This document shows positions 24,591 through 33,397 of a stretch of DNA of 35,922 bases, one piece after another (positions within the stretch are counted from its first letter, which is position 1; the number at the start of each line of letters is the position of its first letter). The notes below the pieces were generated by a model. That model saw nothing but the letters and a program-made list of their open reading frames with translations, made no database searches and was not told the origin of the DNA. The position numbers and the translations under genes were made by a program. Source of the DNA: an uncultured archaeon (GTDB taxonomy: Archaea > Nanobdellota > Nanobdellia > Pacearchaeales > GW2011-AR1); the NCBI GenBank assembly GCA_902385635.1, contig CABMGN010000006.1, forward strand, positions 1 through 35,922, read 5' to 3'.

Positions 24591-25376
24591 TTATTCTTCC
24601 TCTTCATCATCAACAACCTGGCCAATAGACAAAACCTTAAGGAAAATACCTGTGATAATAAAAGCCAGACCAAAGAATAGAAAGATTAAAAATACAGAAG
24701 TTGAACTCGAGAAGAAAATATTTGCGAAGCTAGAAGGACTTATACCCTGAGAGCTGGGAAGTGAACCTAAGAAATCTTTAAGGACATTACCAAAAATTAA
24801 AAGAAGTAAAGAAACTGCTCCAGTAATTATTCCAATAATAAAACAAGCATTAGATTTTTTTCTAGCAAGCAAAAATACCAGAACAAAACAAGCAAGACTA
24901 ATAAGCAGAAAAACCAAAGCGTAATGCATAAGATCTTCTCTAAATCTATTTGAAACAAGGTAGGTTGGATTTTTATTAATACAATCTCTAACCCCTGAAC
25001 AAGAATAGTCCTTGTAGTACATTTCATTTACTAACTGATTAACACAATAATCCACAGTAGAGTTTGTTCCTTTGTAAACTTCAGTACACGGAACAACTAA
25101 GTAAGGAAATTCTGAATTATTTAGGGGGATTGTTACATTCTCACTATTTGTTTGATTACAATAAAGTTGAAATTGTAAGAGATTCCCGCTCATTTGTTGT
25201 TGAGATTCCGGAGTAAGGTAAGTCTGTTTCAAAACATCCGGCACAGTTTTTTGCACATTCTCGTGATTAATAGAAAAACCTAGAGTTGAAATAGTTCCTA
25301 GGGCAAGGAGTAATATAGCAAGAATGACACTAACAATAACTAATCCACTTGTTCTTAGAAAACCCAAGAAACCCAT
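24591..25376 (-). CDS. Unknown membrane protein coupled to htpX, 261 aa
   Basis: The protein begins with a signal-anchor helix (about 8-31). An extracytoplasmic Cys-containing part with several N-x-S/T sites follows, to about residue 150. Three hydrophobic helices come next (about 151-170, 175-195 and 225-250), and the tail is acidic (DDEEEE). No family was recognised. The start codon overlaps the stop of htpX by one base (TAATG on the minus strand), so translation is probably coupled. It may work with HtpX as a substrate, adaptor or regulator, which is inference from the operon. Confidence 0.8.
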   Translation of the reverse strand: MGFLGFLRTSGLVIVSVILAILLLALGTISTLGFSINHENVQKTVPDVLKQTYLTPESQQQMSGNLLQFQLYCNQTNSENVTIPLNNSEFPYLVVPCTEVYKGTNSTVDYCVNQLVNEMYYKDYSCSGVRDCINKNPTYLVSNRFREDLMHYALVFLLISLACFVLVFLLARKKSNACFIIGIITGAVSLLLLIFGNVLKDFLGSLPSSQGISPSSFANIFFSSSTSVFLIFLFFGLAFIITGIFLKVLSIGQVVDDEEEE

Positions 25377-26281
25377 TACATTGCCTCCAGAACGCTGATC
25401 CTTTTGTTAATATCTGGGTGAGTACTAAAAATTTCTCTAAAAGGATTTGCAAAGTATAAAGGGGCCATAGACTTAGTTACTCTAATCTTTTTTCCGCCCT
25501 CAATCCCTTCATAATCTTTCTTGATTTTTTTCAACGCTCCAATTAATCCTTGCGGGTTTCTAGTAAATTTAACAGCAGTAGCATCAGCGCTGTACTCTCT
25601 CTTCCTTGAAATAGATAACTGAACAATCTGAACAACTATCGGAGCGAGAATAGCAAGGACAATACCAATTATTAAGAAAATAACATTTCCTTTGTTATCA
25701 CTATCTCCACCACTAAACCACAAACTTCTCAAAAATATCTCAGAAATTATAGCAATCATACCAACCATTACTGCAACAAGAGTCATAAACCTTATATCAT
25801 AATTCCCGACATGCCCAAGTTCGTGAGCAAGAACCCCTTCAAGTTCTCTCTTATCCAACTTCTCTAGGGCTCCGGTTGTAACCGCAACAACAGCTTTACC
25901 CGGATTTCTACCTGAAGCAAAAGCATTAATCTCGTTAGATTCTATAATAAATAATTGGGGCATGGGCAACCCAGAAGCTATTGTTAATCCCTCAACCAAG
26001 TTATAAAACTCTCTATACTTTTCCCTAGAAGCAGGCTTTGCTCCAGAGCTTGCAATAGCAATTTTATCAGATTTATAATAGGTTAGGAGTATATATCCTA
26101 TAGAAACAATTACAGAAAGAATCATAATAATAAGAAACAAACCTGGCTCAAAAGCCATGCTAATCACATAACCAAAGATAAGGAATACTATAAAAATTAA
26201 AAATACCAGAACAAACGACTTCAGTTTATTTTTAGAGATTTGATCCCGAAAATCAACGTGGTTTAAACGTTCAGCAGTCAT
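25376..26281 (-). CDS. htpX: HtpX-like membrane metalloprotease (M48)
   Basis: The zinc site is HELGH (153-157), with the third ligand E229 in REYSADA. Both are as expected for M48 HtpX enzymes. There are four membrane helices (about 21-43, 46-67, 165-186 and 200-222). HtpX cleaves misfolded membrane proteins, and family members in many archaea are single-gene homologues. The 301-residue size fits. It is followed by a membrane protein whose start overlaps its stop codon. Its own TATA box lies over the stop codon of adk upstream on the same strand. Confidence 0.95.
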   Translation of the reverse strand: MTAERLNHVDFRDQISKNKLKSFVLVFLIFIVFLIFGYVISMAFEPGLFLIIMILSVIVSIGYILLTYYKSDKIAIASSGAKPASREKYREFYNLVEGLTIASGLPMPQLFIIESNEINAFASGRNPGKAVVAVTTGALEKLDKRELEGVLAHELGHVGNYDIRFMTLVAVMVGMIAIISEIFLRSLWFSGGDSDNKGNVIFLIIGIVLAILAPIVVQIVQLSISRKREYSADATAVKFTRNPQGLIGALKKIKKDYEGIEGGKKIRVTKSMAPLYFANPFREIFSTHPDINKRISVLEAM

Positions 26282-26300
26282 GTATACGAATAGAAAAATC

Positions 26301-26310
26301 TGTTTTTAAC
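26301..26310 (-). promoter_or_regulatory. TATA box of htpX overlapping the adk stop codon
   Basis: The run TGTTTTTAAC on the plus strand (TTAA core) is centred 25 nt before the htpX ATG at 26281. It includes the adk stop codon at 26306-26308, so the promoter is built into the 3' end of adk. Confidence 0.5.
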
Positions 26311-26929
26311 CTTTTCTAACCTTGTTTAAAATGTCTTCAACAGCTTTATCTTTATGTTGATCCCCATTAATAACAATTACCTTCTTCGTATAATAGTCTA
26401 AAATTGGCTCAGTCTCACTATGATAGACTTGGAGTCTTGCTTTTATTACATTAATATCTGCATCATCCGCTCTTTGTACAAGCTTTTCCCCATCCTTATC
26501 GCAGATTCCAGAAACTTTGGGCTTATCATCAAAATAAATGTTGTAAGGAGTCCCACATTTCGGACAGCTCCATCGACCGTTAAGCCTTTTTATAGTAAGA
26601 TCTTCGGGAACCTCAATATCTATCACTTTGTCTACTTTAGCAATTTTATCCAGTTCTCTTGCTTGCTCTAAATTTCTAGGGAAGCCATCTAGAATAAACC
26701 CTTTTTTTGCATCAGATTCACTTAGTCTTTCCTTTATTATTTCAAGAGTTAAGGCTAATGGGCCAAGTTTTCCTGCCTTCATAAGTGCCTGAATCTCATC
26801 CTTATGTTTTCCATTATAATTCCTAAGTAAATCTCCCATAGAAATGTGGGGTACGCACAACTTTTCACTGATCATTTTTCCGTAGGTTCCTTTTCCACTC
26901 CCTTGAGGCCCAACAAAAATTAGATTCAT
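26306..26929 (-). CDS. adk: Adenylate kinase
   Basis: This enzyme converts AMP and ATP into two ADP. The P-loop is GPQGSGKGT (7-15). The long LID has a zinc site with ligands C122, C125, C143 and D146 (CPKC...CDKD). This is the bacterial-type adenylate kinase with a zinc LID, not the trimeric short archaeal form. DGFPR (about 81-85) and QRADD are further family motifs. At 207 residues the size is normal. The TATA box (TTTTAAAG, 26951-26958) is 25 nt upstream. It links to the MTAP-APRT fusion, which makes AMP. Confidence 0.96.
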   Translation of the reverse strand: MNLIFVGPQGSGKGTYGKMISEKLCVPHISMGDLLRNYNGKHKDEIQALMKAGKLGPLALTLEIIKERLSESDAKKGFILDGFPRNLEQARELDKIAKVDKVIDIEVPEDLTIKRLNGRWSCPKCGTPYNIYFDDKPKVSGICDKDGEKLVQRADDADINVIKARLQVYHSETEPILDYYTKKVIVINGDQHKDKAVEDILNKVRKG

Positions 26930-27043
26930 AAAATAAAAAAAGAAAGGGGGTTTTTAAAGTTTAACAAACAGACGCGTCAAAGGGGTTAAAGTTTTCATAA
27001 TCACTCAAATTTATAAATCTTAAAGCGGTTATATCTCTATAAA

Positions 27044-28600
27044 ATGGGGGGGGTAAAAAGATCATTATTACTAATAATAGTATTAGGGATAATCTTGATT
27101 AATTTTTGTTCTGCATCTCGTCTACCTATAAACGGGAGTGATAATTCTACGTGGGGAGTTGTTCTTAATGATTACTTAACCAGTTTAGCCGGTGCAAACG
27201 CAACAGAACTAAATACAACCATGGTGAATGGAACAAATATCTATGCTTATTCTATCAACACCACCCATATTGTTAATGGGTCTATAGACTCTGATAAAAT
27301 AAATTTTGTTTCTGTTGGTATTTCAAATTTCACTAATGATGCAAATTATTTAGATAAAGATGAAGGAGGAATAATTAGTGGGAGCCTAGTTGTTGATGGT
27401 AACTTAACCGTTACCGGAAGTTACATCAATGCAACTATAACCAATCAAAATTTAAACGGTTCACTTATTCCAGAGATAAACAATCTCTTTGATCTTGGGA
27501 GTTCCTTATTTAGGTGGAATACTATTTATTTGACAAGAATCTACACTTCTTCGATTCTTGCAGATGATTGGAGCAATGTTACTATAACTAAATCACAAGT
27601 TTCAAATGCAGATTGGTTAAATCAAAGTCAGGCTGACAGTTTATATTCAGGGCTTCAATGGGGATATAATATGACGGCCCCATTTAGTAACTGGTTATCA
27701 ACATTTAATTTTGATTATAATCAGACAACAGAAGCAAATGCTTATACGGATTCAATAGTTCTAGCAAATAATAATTCATGGTTATCTACATATAATGCTA
27801 CATATCACACCATCTCGCAAGACGTCTCAGTTAACCGAAGCGTGTGGGAATCAACCTATAACGCAACTTATGCAGCAAATACTGGAGAAAATGCATCTTG
27901 GAATCAGTCTCTAGCTAATAGTTTATACGCCCCAAACACCACTGCAGGGATTCAATCATTACTGACTAATGCAAACCTCACCCTCTCAAAAAAAATAACT
28001 TTTGCATTCGGAGAGGTAATAGACAATATTATCGCTACTTGGATTAGAATAAATGGGAATCTAAATGTTACAGGAAATACCACCCTCGAAGGAAATATAG
28101 ATATAACTGGAAATGTTCATATTAATGGAAATGTATCCTTTAAACGCCCCTATGGAATGTTTTCCTCAACACAAACACAAACAATAGCAGTTGCAAATAC
28201 AGCTTATCCCGTAACCTTTAACTGGACAGAAGATAGCTATGAACTTACAAAGTCATCGGATAATGCTAATTTCTCCTTCGGACAAACTGGAGATTATTTA
28301 ATAGAGCTATCTGCGATAGTTGATACCTCTTCTCCAAATAAACATGTTGAAATGTGGGTTCAAAAAAATGGGGTGAATGTTCCAAGAAGTAATACTCATG
28401 TAGAAATAACCTCTTCCACAACAGAAAGTTTGATCGTCGTACCATTTATACTAGATATGAATTTAACAGACCAGTTTAGAGTTATGTGGGCAAGCGACGA
28501 TACTGGCACCAGGCTTCTTAATACAGCCAATACTAGTTACTCTCCGGGAAGCCCTTCAATAATAATGACTGTAAGTAAAATCAGTGAGATTACCCCTTAA
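27044..28600 (+). CDS. Secreted tail-fibre-like adhesin with C1q-like head, 518 aa
   Basis: A signal peptide is clear (about 1-26). A repetitive region follows with three WLSTFN/WLSTYN/WESTYN-type units (near 217, 246 and 268). LFDLGSSLFRWNTIYLTRIYT (148-167) is like the sites found in phage tail fibres that mark a shaft. The C-terminal part (about 370-518) resembles C1q/TNF-like jelly-roll heads of phage fibres: AVANTAYPVTFNW, GDYLIELSAIVD, VQKNGVNVPRSN and FRVMWAS. Many N-x-S/T sites suggest glycosylation. No C-terminal membrane helix is seen. The protein may attach to a host or surface. The G8 run right after the ATG (27046-27053) could vary expression by slippage. Confidence 0.8.
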   Translation: MGGVKRSLLLIIVLGIILINFCSASRLPINGSDNSTWGVVLNDYLTSLAGANATELNTTMVNGTNIYAYSINTTHIVNGSIDSDKINFVSVGISNFTNDANYLDKDEGGIISGSLVVDGNLTVTGSYINATITNQNLNGSLIPEINNLFDLGSSLFRWNTIYLTRIYTSSILADDWSNVTITKSQVSNADWLNQSQADSLYSGLQWGYNMTAPFSNWLSTFNFDYNQTTEANAYTDSIVLANNNSWLSTYNATYHTISQDVSVNRSVWESTYNATYAANTGENASWNQSLANSLYAPNTTAGIQSLLTNANLTLSKKITFAFGEVIDNIIATWIRINGNLNVTGNTTLEGNIDITGNVHINGNVSFKRPYGMFSSTQTQTIAVANTAYPVTFNWTEDSYELTKSSDNANFSFGQTGDYLIELSAIVDTSSPNKHVEMWVQKNGVNVPRSNTHVEITSSTTESLIVVPFILDMNLTDQFRVMWASDDTGTRLLNTANTSYSPGSPSIIMTVSKISEITP

Positions 28601-28616
28601 GAGAAATGGATATAAA

Positions 28617-29132
28617 ATGGGGATTAAGATAAAAAAACTTACTTTTTATATAAGCTTCTTATTATTTTTTCTCGTAACAATCTCTGCGTATAGTTATGGA
28701 CAAGGAACTTACGGAGCAGACTGCTATACATCCGGATGTTCTGCTAGCTCCCCAGTAAACCCCGAAAATACTCCAGGAGTTAGTCTCTCGTCACCAAGTT
28801 CCTCGGGAGGAGGGTGTTTAACAAACTGGACCTGCTCTTCTTGGACTTCTTGTATTAATGAATTTCAAACAAGAGAATGCATAAAAGAAAAACCCTCTTG
28901 TTATGCAGATATTAAAAAGAAACCATCTGAAATCCAAAATTGTTCTATTCCTGAATCTAACCAGAGTAATGAAACAGCCTCTGAAGGAAATAATCCCCCT
29001 AAAATCAATTTAAACAAAGATAACCAAAGCTTAATCACTGGAGTAATTATTTTTTTAGTTCTTATTCTATTTACAGTTCTTATTATCTATAAGATACATA
29101 GGAGAAGAAGATACTTACGTCACGGATACTAA
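28617..29132 (+). CDS. Surface protein with thrombospondin-type-1-like module, anchored at the C-terminus
   Basis: From the ATG at 28617 the product is 171 residues. The start at 28584 would overlap the preceding gene by 17 bases, and the later ATG gives a normal signal peptide (MGIKIKKL...). The middle has a Cys- and Trp-rich TSP1-like module (CLTNWTCSSWTSC...TREC), with the WxxCxSW pattern. A Ser-rich linker precedes it, and a membrane helix (about 140-160) and basic tail (RRRRYLRHGY) end the protein. It follows the adhesin by 16 bases and may be translated from the same mRNA. It might bind surface sugars or anchor the adhesin. Confidence 0.78.
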   Translation: MGIKIKKLTFYISFLLFFLVTISAYSYGQGTYGADCYTSGCSASSPVNPENTPGVSLSSPSSSGGGCLTNWTCSSWTSCINEFQTRECIKEKPSCYADIKKKPSEIQNCSIPESNQSNETASEGNNPPKINLNKDNQSLITGVIIFLVLILFTVLIIYKIHRRRRYLRHGY

Positions 29133-29145
29133 CCAAAGGCAATGG

Positions 29146-29153
29146 TTTATAAA
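29146..29153 (+). promoter_or_regulatory. TATA box of the DEAD-box helicase gene
   Basis: TTTATAAA is centred about 90 nt before the helicase ATG at 29239, so transcription should start near 29175 and leave a leader of about 64 bases. This is unusual in a window where most genes are leaderless. Confidence 0.55.
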
Positions 29154-29174
29154 CCAAGAAAAAGATCTCATTAT

Positions 29175-29238
29175 GTATTAAGTCTTGGGCCCTTGTGCTT
29201 TCAAGGCTTGCTCAAGATGGAATTCTTGATGATATAAT
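29175..29238 (+). promoter_or_regulatory. Structured 5' leader of the DEAD-box helicase gene
   Basis: The predicted leader has two short hairpins. CCTTG (29191-29195) pairs with CAAGG (29202-29206) over a six-base loop. TCAAGA (29212-29217) pairs with TCTTGA (29224-29229) over a six-base loop. The second ends nine bases before the ATG. It could regulate translation, for example with temperature or by binding the helicase itself. Only short stems are seen, so the structure is tentative. Confidence 0.4.
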
Positions 29239-30642
29239 ATGAAAAAATTCGAAGAACTTGGCTTAAGCCAGGAATTACTAACAATTATTCGAGAAGCTGG
29301 ATTTGAAACACCCTCGGAAATTCAAGAGAAGACAATTCCCCTAGCCATTGCTGGGAAAGATATTATAGGGGCGGCAGCAACAGGAAGCGGAAAGACCCTT
29401 GCGTTTGCTTCTTCAATGATTGAAAACCTAAGACCAGATAAGACAACTCAAGCATTAATTCTAACACCAACACGAGAGCTAGCAGAACAAGTAGCAAGTT
29501 CTATAAGTTATTTCTCACGGAATAGAAAATTAAAAGTTCTATCTGTCTACGGGGGAGTAAGTATTGAAACTCAAATAAGAAAAATTCCCGGAGCAGACAT
29601 TATTGTTGGAACCCCGGGAAGAATTCTAGACCACCTAGAAAGAAGAACACTTAGGTTGAACAAGATAAAATTCCTAGTTTTAGACGAAGTAGATAGGATG
29701 TTCGATATGGGATTCTTACGTGATGTTGAGAAAATACTCTCTCAGTGTTCAAAAGAAAGACAAACTATGTTATTCTCAGCTACTGTTTCAGCAGATATGG
29801 GACATCTAGCAAGACGACATACAAGAGACGCTGTCGAAGTTTCTGTAAAATCATACATAGATCATTCAAAACTAAAACAAGTCTATTATGATGTAGACAA
29901 CGATGAGAAATTTTCTCTTCTTGTTCACCTCCTTGAAAAGGAAAATGGAAACTTGGTAATGGTTTTCTGTGGAACTAGACATAAAGTAGACTTTGTTGCA
30001 AAGAATTTGGAGAAGCAAGGAATTAATGCTCAAGCAATCCATGGTGGTTTAACTCAGAACAAAAGAACGTCGGTTTTAGGTGACTTCCAAGGTCAAGGGG
30101 TTGGAGTTTTAGTTTGCACAGATGTTGCCGCACGTGGGCTTGACATAAAAGAAGTTTCTCATGTTTACAATTATGATTTACCCCCAACAAGCACAGAGTA
30201 TATTCATAGAATTGGTAGGACAGCAAGAGCGGGAAGAGAGGGGAAAGTAATCAACTTGCTAAGTAACAGAGACTATGATAATTTCAATAATATTCTAAGA
30301 GACGAACATCTACATATAGCACAAGAACCAAAGCCAGAATTCAAGAAGATCTATGTTGAAATGACAAGAAGTTTTGGAGATCGGGGCAGAGGCTTTGGTG
30401 GAGGAAGAGGGCAACCACGAAGATCTAGCGGGGGGAATAGACCACAAAGAAGATTTGGCGGAGGAGCGCGGGAGAGCGGGAGAAGATTTGACAATGACGA
30501 AAGCCCTCGAAACAGACACGACCACGGACCAAGGACCGGACCAAGAAAGGAAAGGACAAACAGATTTTCTAGTAGAACCAACAGTCAACAGGGTAGAAAA
30601 AGAAGCAATTTCAATAGTAGATCTAGGAGAGGAAATTGGTAA
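29239..30642 (+). CDS. DEAD-box RNA helicase with RGG-rich tail
   Basis: Motif I is AATGSGKT (46-53), motif Ia PTRE (77-80), motif II DEVD (149-152, a variant of DEAD), motif III SAT (180-182), and the motif VI region is RIGRTARAG. The core is about 370 residues and the tail (about 375-467) is rich in Arg, Gly and Ser with RGG-like repeats. Such tails bind RNA. It is like the CshA/RhlE group, which unwinds RNA in ribosome assembly, mRNA turnover or cold adaptation. The gene has a structured leader. Whether DEVD supports full activity cannot be told, though the second acidic residue is kept. Confidence 0.93.
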   Translation: MKKFEELGLSQELLTIIREAGFETPSEIQEKTIPLAIAGKDIIGAAATGSGKTLAFASSMIENLRPDKTTQALILTPTRELAEQVASSISYFSRNRKLKVLSVYGGVSIETQIRKIPGADIIVGTPGRILDHLERRTLRLNKIKFLVLDEVDRMFDMGFLRDVEKILSQCSKERQTMLFSATVSADMGHLARRHTRDAVEVSVKSYIDHSKLKQVYYDVDNDEKFSLLVHLLEKENGNLVMVFCGTRHKVDFVAKNLEKQGINAQAIHGGLTQNKRTSVLGDFQGQGVGVLVCTDVAARGLDIKEVSHVYNYDLPPTSTEYIHRIGRTARAGREGKVINLLSNRDYDNFNNILRDEHLHIAQEPKPEFKKIYVEMTRSFGDRGRGFGGGRGQPRRSSGGNRPQRRFGGGARESGRRFDNDESPRNRHDHGPRTGPRKERTNRFSSRTNSQQGRKRSNFNSRSRRGNW

Positions 30643-30756
30643 TTTCTCCCGCATAGTGATTCACAAGCTTTAAAAATCACACAAACACTAAGTCTACATT
30701 CGAATTATTCGGTTTCTAGAGTTTTGAAAAGAGTCAATTAAATGTAAATCCCAAAA

Positions 30757-33396
30757 ATGACAGAAATAACACTCGCCCAAGAAAGAAAGAAAATAGACAT
30801 TGAAGCAGTTCTACATCCTTTTGTTAAAGAGTGGTTTTTTTCAAAATTCCTAGATTTTTCTCTCCCACAAAAATACGGCGTTCTTGCGATTCACGAAAAA
30901 AAGAATATTCTTATCTCTGCTCCAACAGGCGGAACAAAAACACTCACAGCTTTTCTAGCAATTCTAAACCAATTAGTAACTCTAGCAGAAAAAAAACAGC
31001 TAGAAGATAAAGTCTACGCAATTTACTGCTCTCCCCTAAAAGCATTATCTAATGACATTCACAAAAATCTAATAGAACCCCTAGAACAAATAAAAAAAAT
31101 AGCAGAATCACACGAGATTAAACTTCAAGAAATTCGCGTCGGTTTGAGAACAGGAGATACAACCCAGTCTGAAAAAGCAAAAATGGCAAGAAAGGCCCCA
31201 CATATTTTAATCACAACCCCAGAATCCCTTGCAATTGTTTTAACCTCTAAAAAATTCGTTGAATCTTTTCAAGGAGTTGAGTACTGCATACTAGATGAAA
31301 TTCACTCTTTAGGTAATAAGAGAGGAGTTCACCTTAGTCTAAGTTTAGAAAGACTAAATGAAATAACAAAAAAGGTTCCAGCAAAGATCGGCCTAAGCGC
31401 AACAGTAGAACCACTAGAAGAAGTTGCAAAGTATCTAGTAGGAATTGATGATAAAAGAAAAGTAGAAATTGCAAAAATTCCTTTTACAAAAGAAATAGAC
31501 ATTCAAGTTCTAACACCAGTTGAAAATCTTCTAGAAGAACCAAACCCCTACATCCCAATGTATCATTTAATCAACGACTTAGTTAAGGAACATAAAACAA
31601 CACTAATATTCACAAATACAAGAAGTGCAACAGAAAGAGTTGTTAACTATCTAAAAGACAAATTCCCAACAGAGTACGGAGACCACAATATTGCTGCACA
31701 CCACTCCTCTCTAAGTAAAGACAGCCGTTTTGATGTTGAAGAGAGGCTAAGAAGAGGTGACCTGAAAGTTGTTGTCTGTTCAACATCTCTAGAGTTAGGT
31801 ATTGATATTGGTTACATAGATCTAGTTCTTCTTCTAGGTTCGCCAAAAGCCTCCTCAAGAGCACTACAGAGAATAGGGAGGGCCGGGCACAGACTTCACG
31901 AAGTTGCAAAAGGAAGATTTATTGTCTCGGATTTAGACGATCTAGTTGAATGCTCTGTAATTCAAAAAGAAATGATTGAAGGAAAAATCGATAAAATAAC
32001 CTTCCCAAAAAATTGTCTCGATGTTCTAAGTCAACAAATTTACGGAATGGCAATTCACAAAGTCTGGGATTCAGAAGAAATGCTAAAAACAATTAGAAAA
32101 TCTTATTGTTATCACGAATTAACAAAAGATGATTTCTTATCAATAATTAGTTACCTATCAGGAGAGTATGATTTAGAAAAAAGCCACGTCTACGGAAAAA
32201 TTTGGTACGACAAAGAAACAAAACAAATAGGAAAAAGAGGAAAAATGGCTAGAGTAATTTATATGACAAATGTGGGAACAATACCTGACGAATCATTCAT
32301 AACAGTAAAGATGCAAGGTGGAGAACAAATAGGATTCATGGATGAATCATTCTTAAGTAGAATGAAAAAAGGGGATGTTTTTGTTTTAGGTGGGAAAAAG
32401 TACATGTATCTCTACACAAAAGGTATGAATCTTTATGTAAAATCAGAAATCAAAAGGCCCCCAAGTATCCCTTCCTGGGTTTCAGAATCTCTACCTCTCG
32501 CATTCGAATCCGCAATGGAGATAAACAGACTCAGACAACTAATAAAAGAAAAGTTCTCTCAAAATAAATCAAAAAAAGAAATAATAGAACTAATAAAAGA
32601 ACATATGTATCTCAATGAGAAAATTGCCAAAGAAATATATCAATATTTTTACCAGCAGTATAAGTTTTCAGAATTTCCAGATGAGAAACTGATCACAGTA
32701 GAAAAATATTATGATACAAAAGAAAAGAAAAATTATCTTTTAGTAAATAGTATGTATGGCAGACGTGTTAATGACGCCCTGTCTAGAGCAATTGGATATT
32801 TAATGGGCTTAACAGGAGGAAGAGACATAGAAATGGGTATATCTGACAGAGGATTTTACTTTGCAGGGGAGATAATGCATCTTGATAAAGCACTAAAATA
32901 TCTAAATGAAAACAACTTAGAAGAAACCTTGAAAGAGGCAATTGAAAAAACAGACATCCTAACAAGGAGATTCAGACACTGCGCAACAAGAAGTTTGATG
33001 ATTTTAAGAAATTATAAAGGAACAAAGTCAGTAAAGAAACAACAGATGAAATCCCACTTCCTTATTGCTGCAGTAAAGAAGATATCTAAAGAATTCCCTA
33101 TACTAAAAGAAGCTAAAAGAGAGGTATTAGAAGATTTAATGGACTTAGGGAATGCTAAGAGGGTCCTTGGTCAAATTTCAGAAGGAAAGATTAAGATAAA
33201 AATATTTGAAGCAAACATCCCTTCTCCATTCGCACTTGGATTACTCATTCAAGGACATATGGACTTACTTAAGATGGAAGACAAACAAGCTTTCCTAAAA
33301 AGAATGCACGAGATCTATACAGAAGAGATTCAAAAGAAAGCATTCGGAATAAGCTACGAGAATAAAAGTGTAGAAGAGCTGTATAAAGATTTGTAA
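30757..33396 (+). CDS. Lhr-like superfamily 2 DNA/RNA helicase
   Basis: Motif I is APTGGTKT (55-62), motif II DEIH (180-183), motif III SAT (214-216), and the motif VI region is QRIGRAGHR. The winged-helix and C-terminal parts, including RRFRHCATRSLMIL, place it in the Lhr family, which handles branched DNA in repair. At 879 residues it is normal for archaeal Lhr. Walker A is unusual: GGTKT in place of GSGKT, but the Lys and Thr are kept. The next gene starts one base after the stop codon and encodes a metallophosphoesterase, a known archaeal pairing. The promoter is not clear; a weak AT-rich box lies at about 30735-30745. Confidence 0.93.
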   Translation: MTEITLAQERKKIDIEAVLHPFVKEWFFSKFLDFSLPQKYGVLAIHEKKNILISAPTGGTKTLTAFLAILNQLVTLAEKKQLEDKVYAIYCSPLKALSNDIHKNLIEPLEQIKKIAESHEIKLQEIRVGLRTGDTTQSEKAKMARKAPHILITTPESLAIVLTSKKFVESFQGVEYCILDEIHSLGNKRGVHLSLSLERLNEITKKVPAKIGLSATVEPLEEVAKYLVGIDDKRKVEIAKIPFTKEIDIQVLTPVENLLEEPNPYIPMYHLINDLVKEHKTTLIFTNTRSATERVVNYLKDKFPTEYGDHNIAAHHSSLSKDSRFDVEERLRRGDLKVVVCSTSLELGIDIGYIDLVLLLGSPKASSRALQRIGRAGHRLHEVAKGRFIVSDLDDLVECSVIQKEMIEGKIDKITFPKNCLDVLSQQIYGMAIHKVWDSEEMLKTIRKSYCYHELTKDDFLSIISYLSGEYDLEKSHVYGKIWYDKETKQIGKRGKMARVIYMTNVGTIPDESFITVKMQGGEQIGFMDESFLSRMKKGDVFVLGGKKYMYLYTKGMNLYVKSEIKRPPSIPSWVSESLPLAFESAMEINRLRQLIKEKFSQNKSKKEIIELIKEHMYLNEKIAKEIYQYFYQQYKFSEFPDEKLITVEKYYDTKEKKNYLLVNSMYGRRVNDALSRAIGYLMGLTGGRDIEMGISDRGFYFAGEIMHLDKALKYLNENNLEETLKEAIEKTDILTRRFRHCATRSLMILRNYKGTKSVKKQQMKSHFLIAAVKKISKEFPILKEAKREVLEDLMDLGNAKRVLGQISEGKIKIKIFEANIPSPFALGLLIQGHMDLLKMEDKQAFLKRMHEIYTEEIQKKAFGISYENKSVEELYKDL

Positions 33397-33397
33397 A

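Noticed and set aside
24827-25027. Minus-strand frame within the membrane protein linked to htpX
   Set aside because: It is out of frame with the real gene and lacks any start signal.
30310-30654. Minus-strand 114-codon frame over the helicase tail
   Set aside because: Its Ser/Pro-rich sequence is the antisense of the RGG-rich tail, with no promoter.
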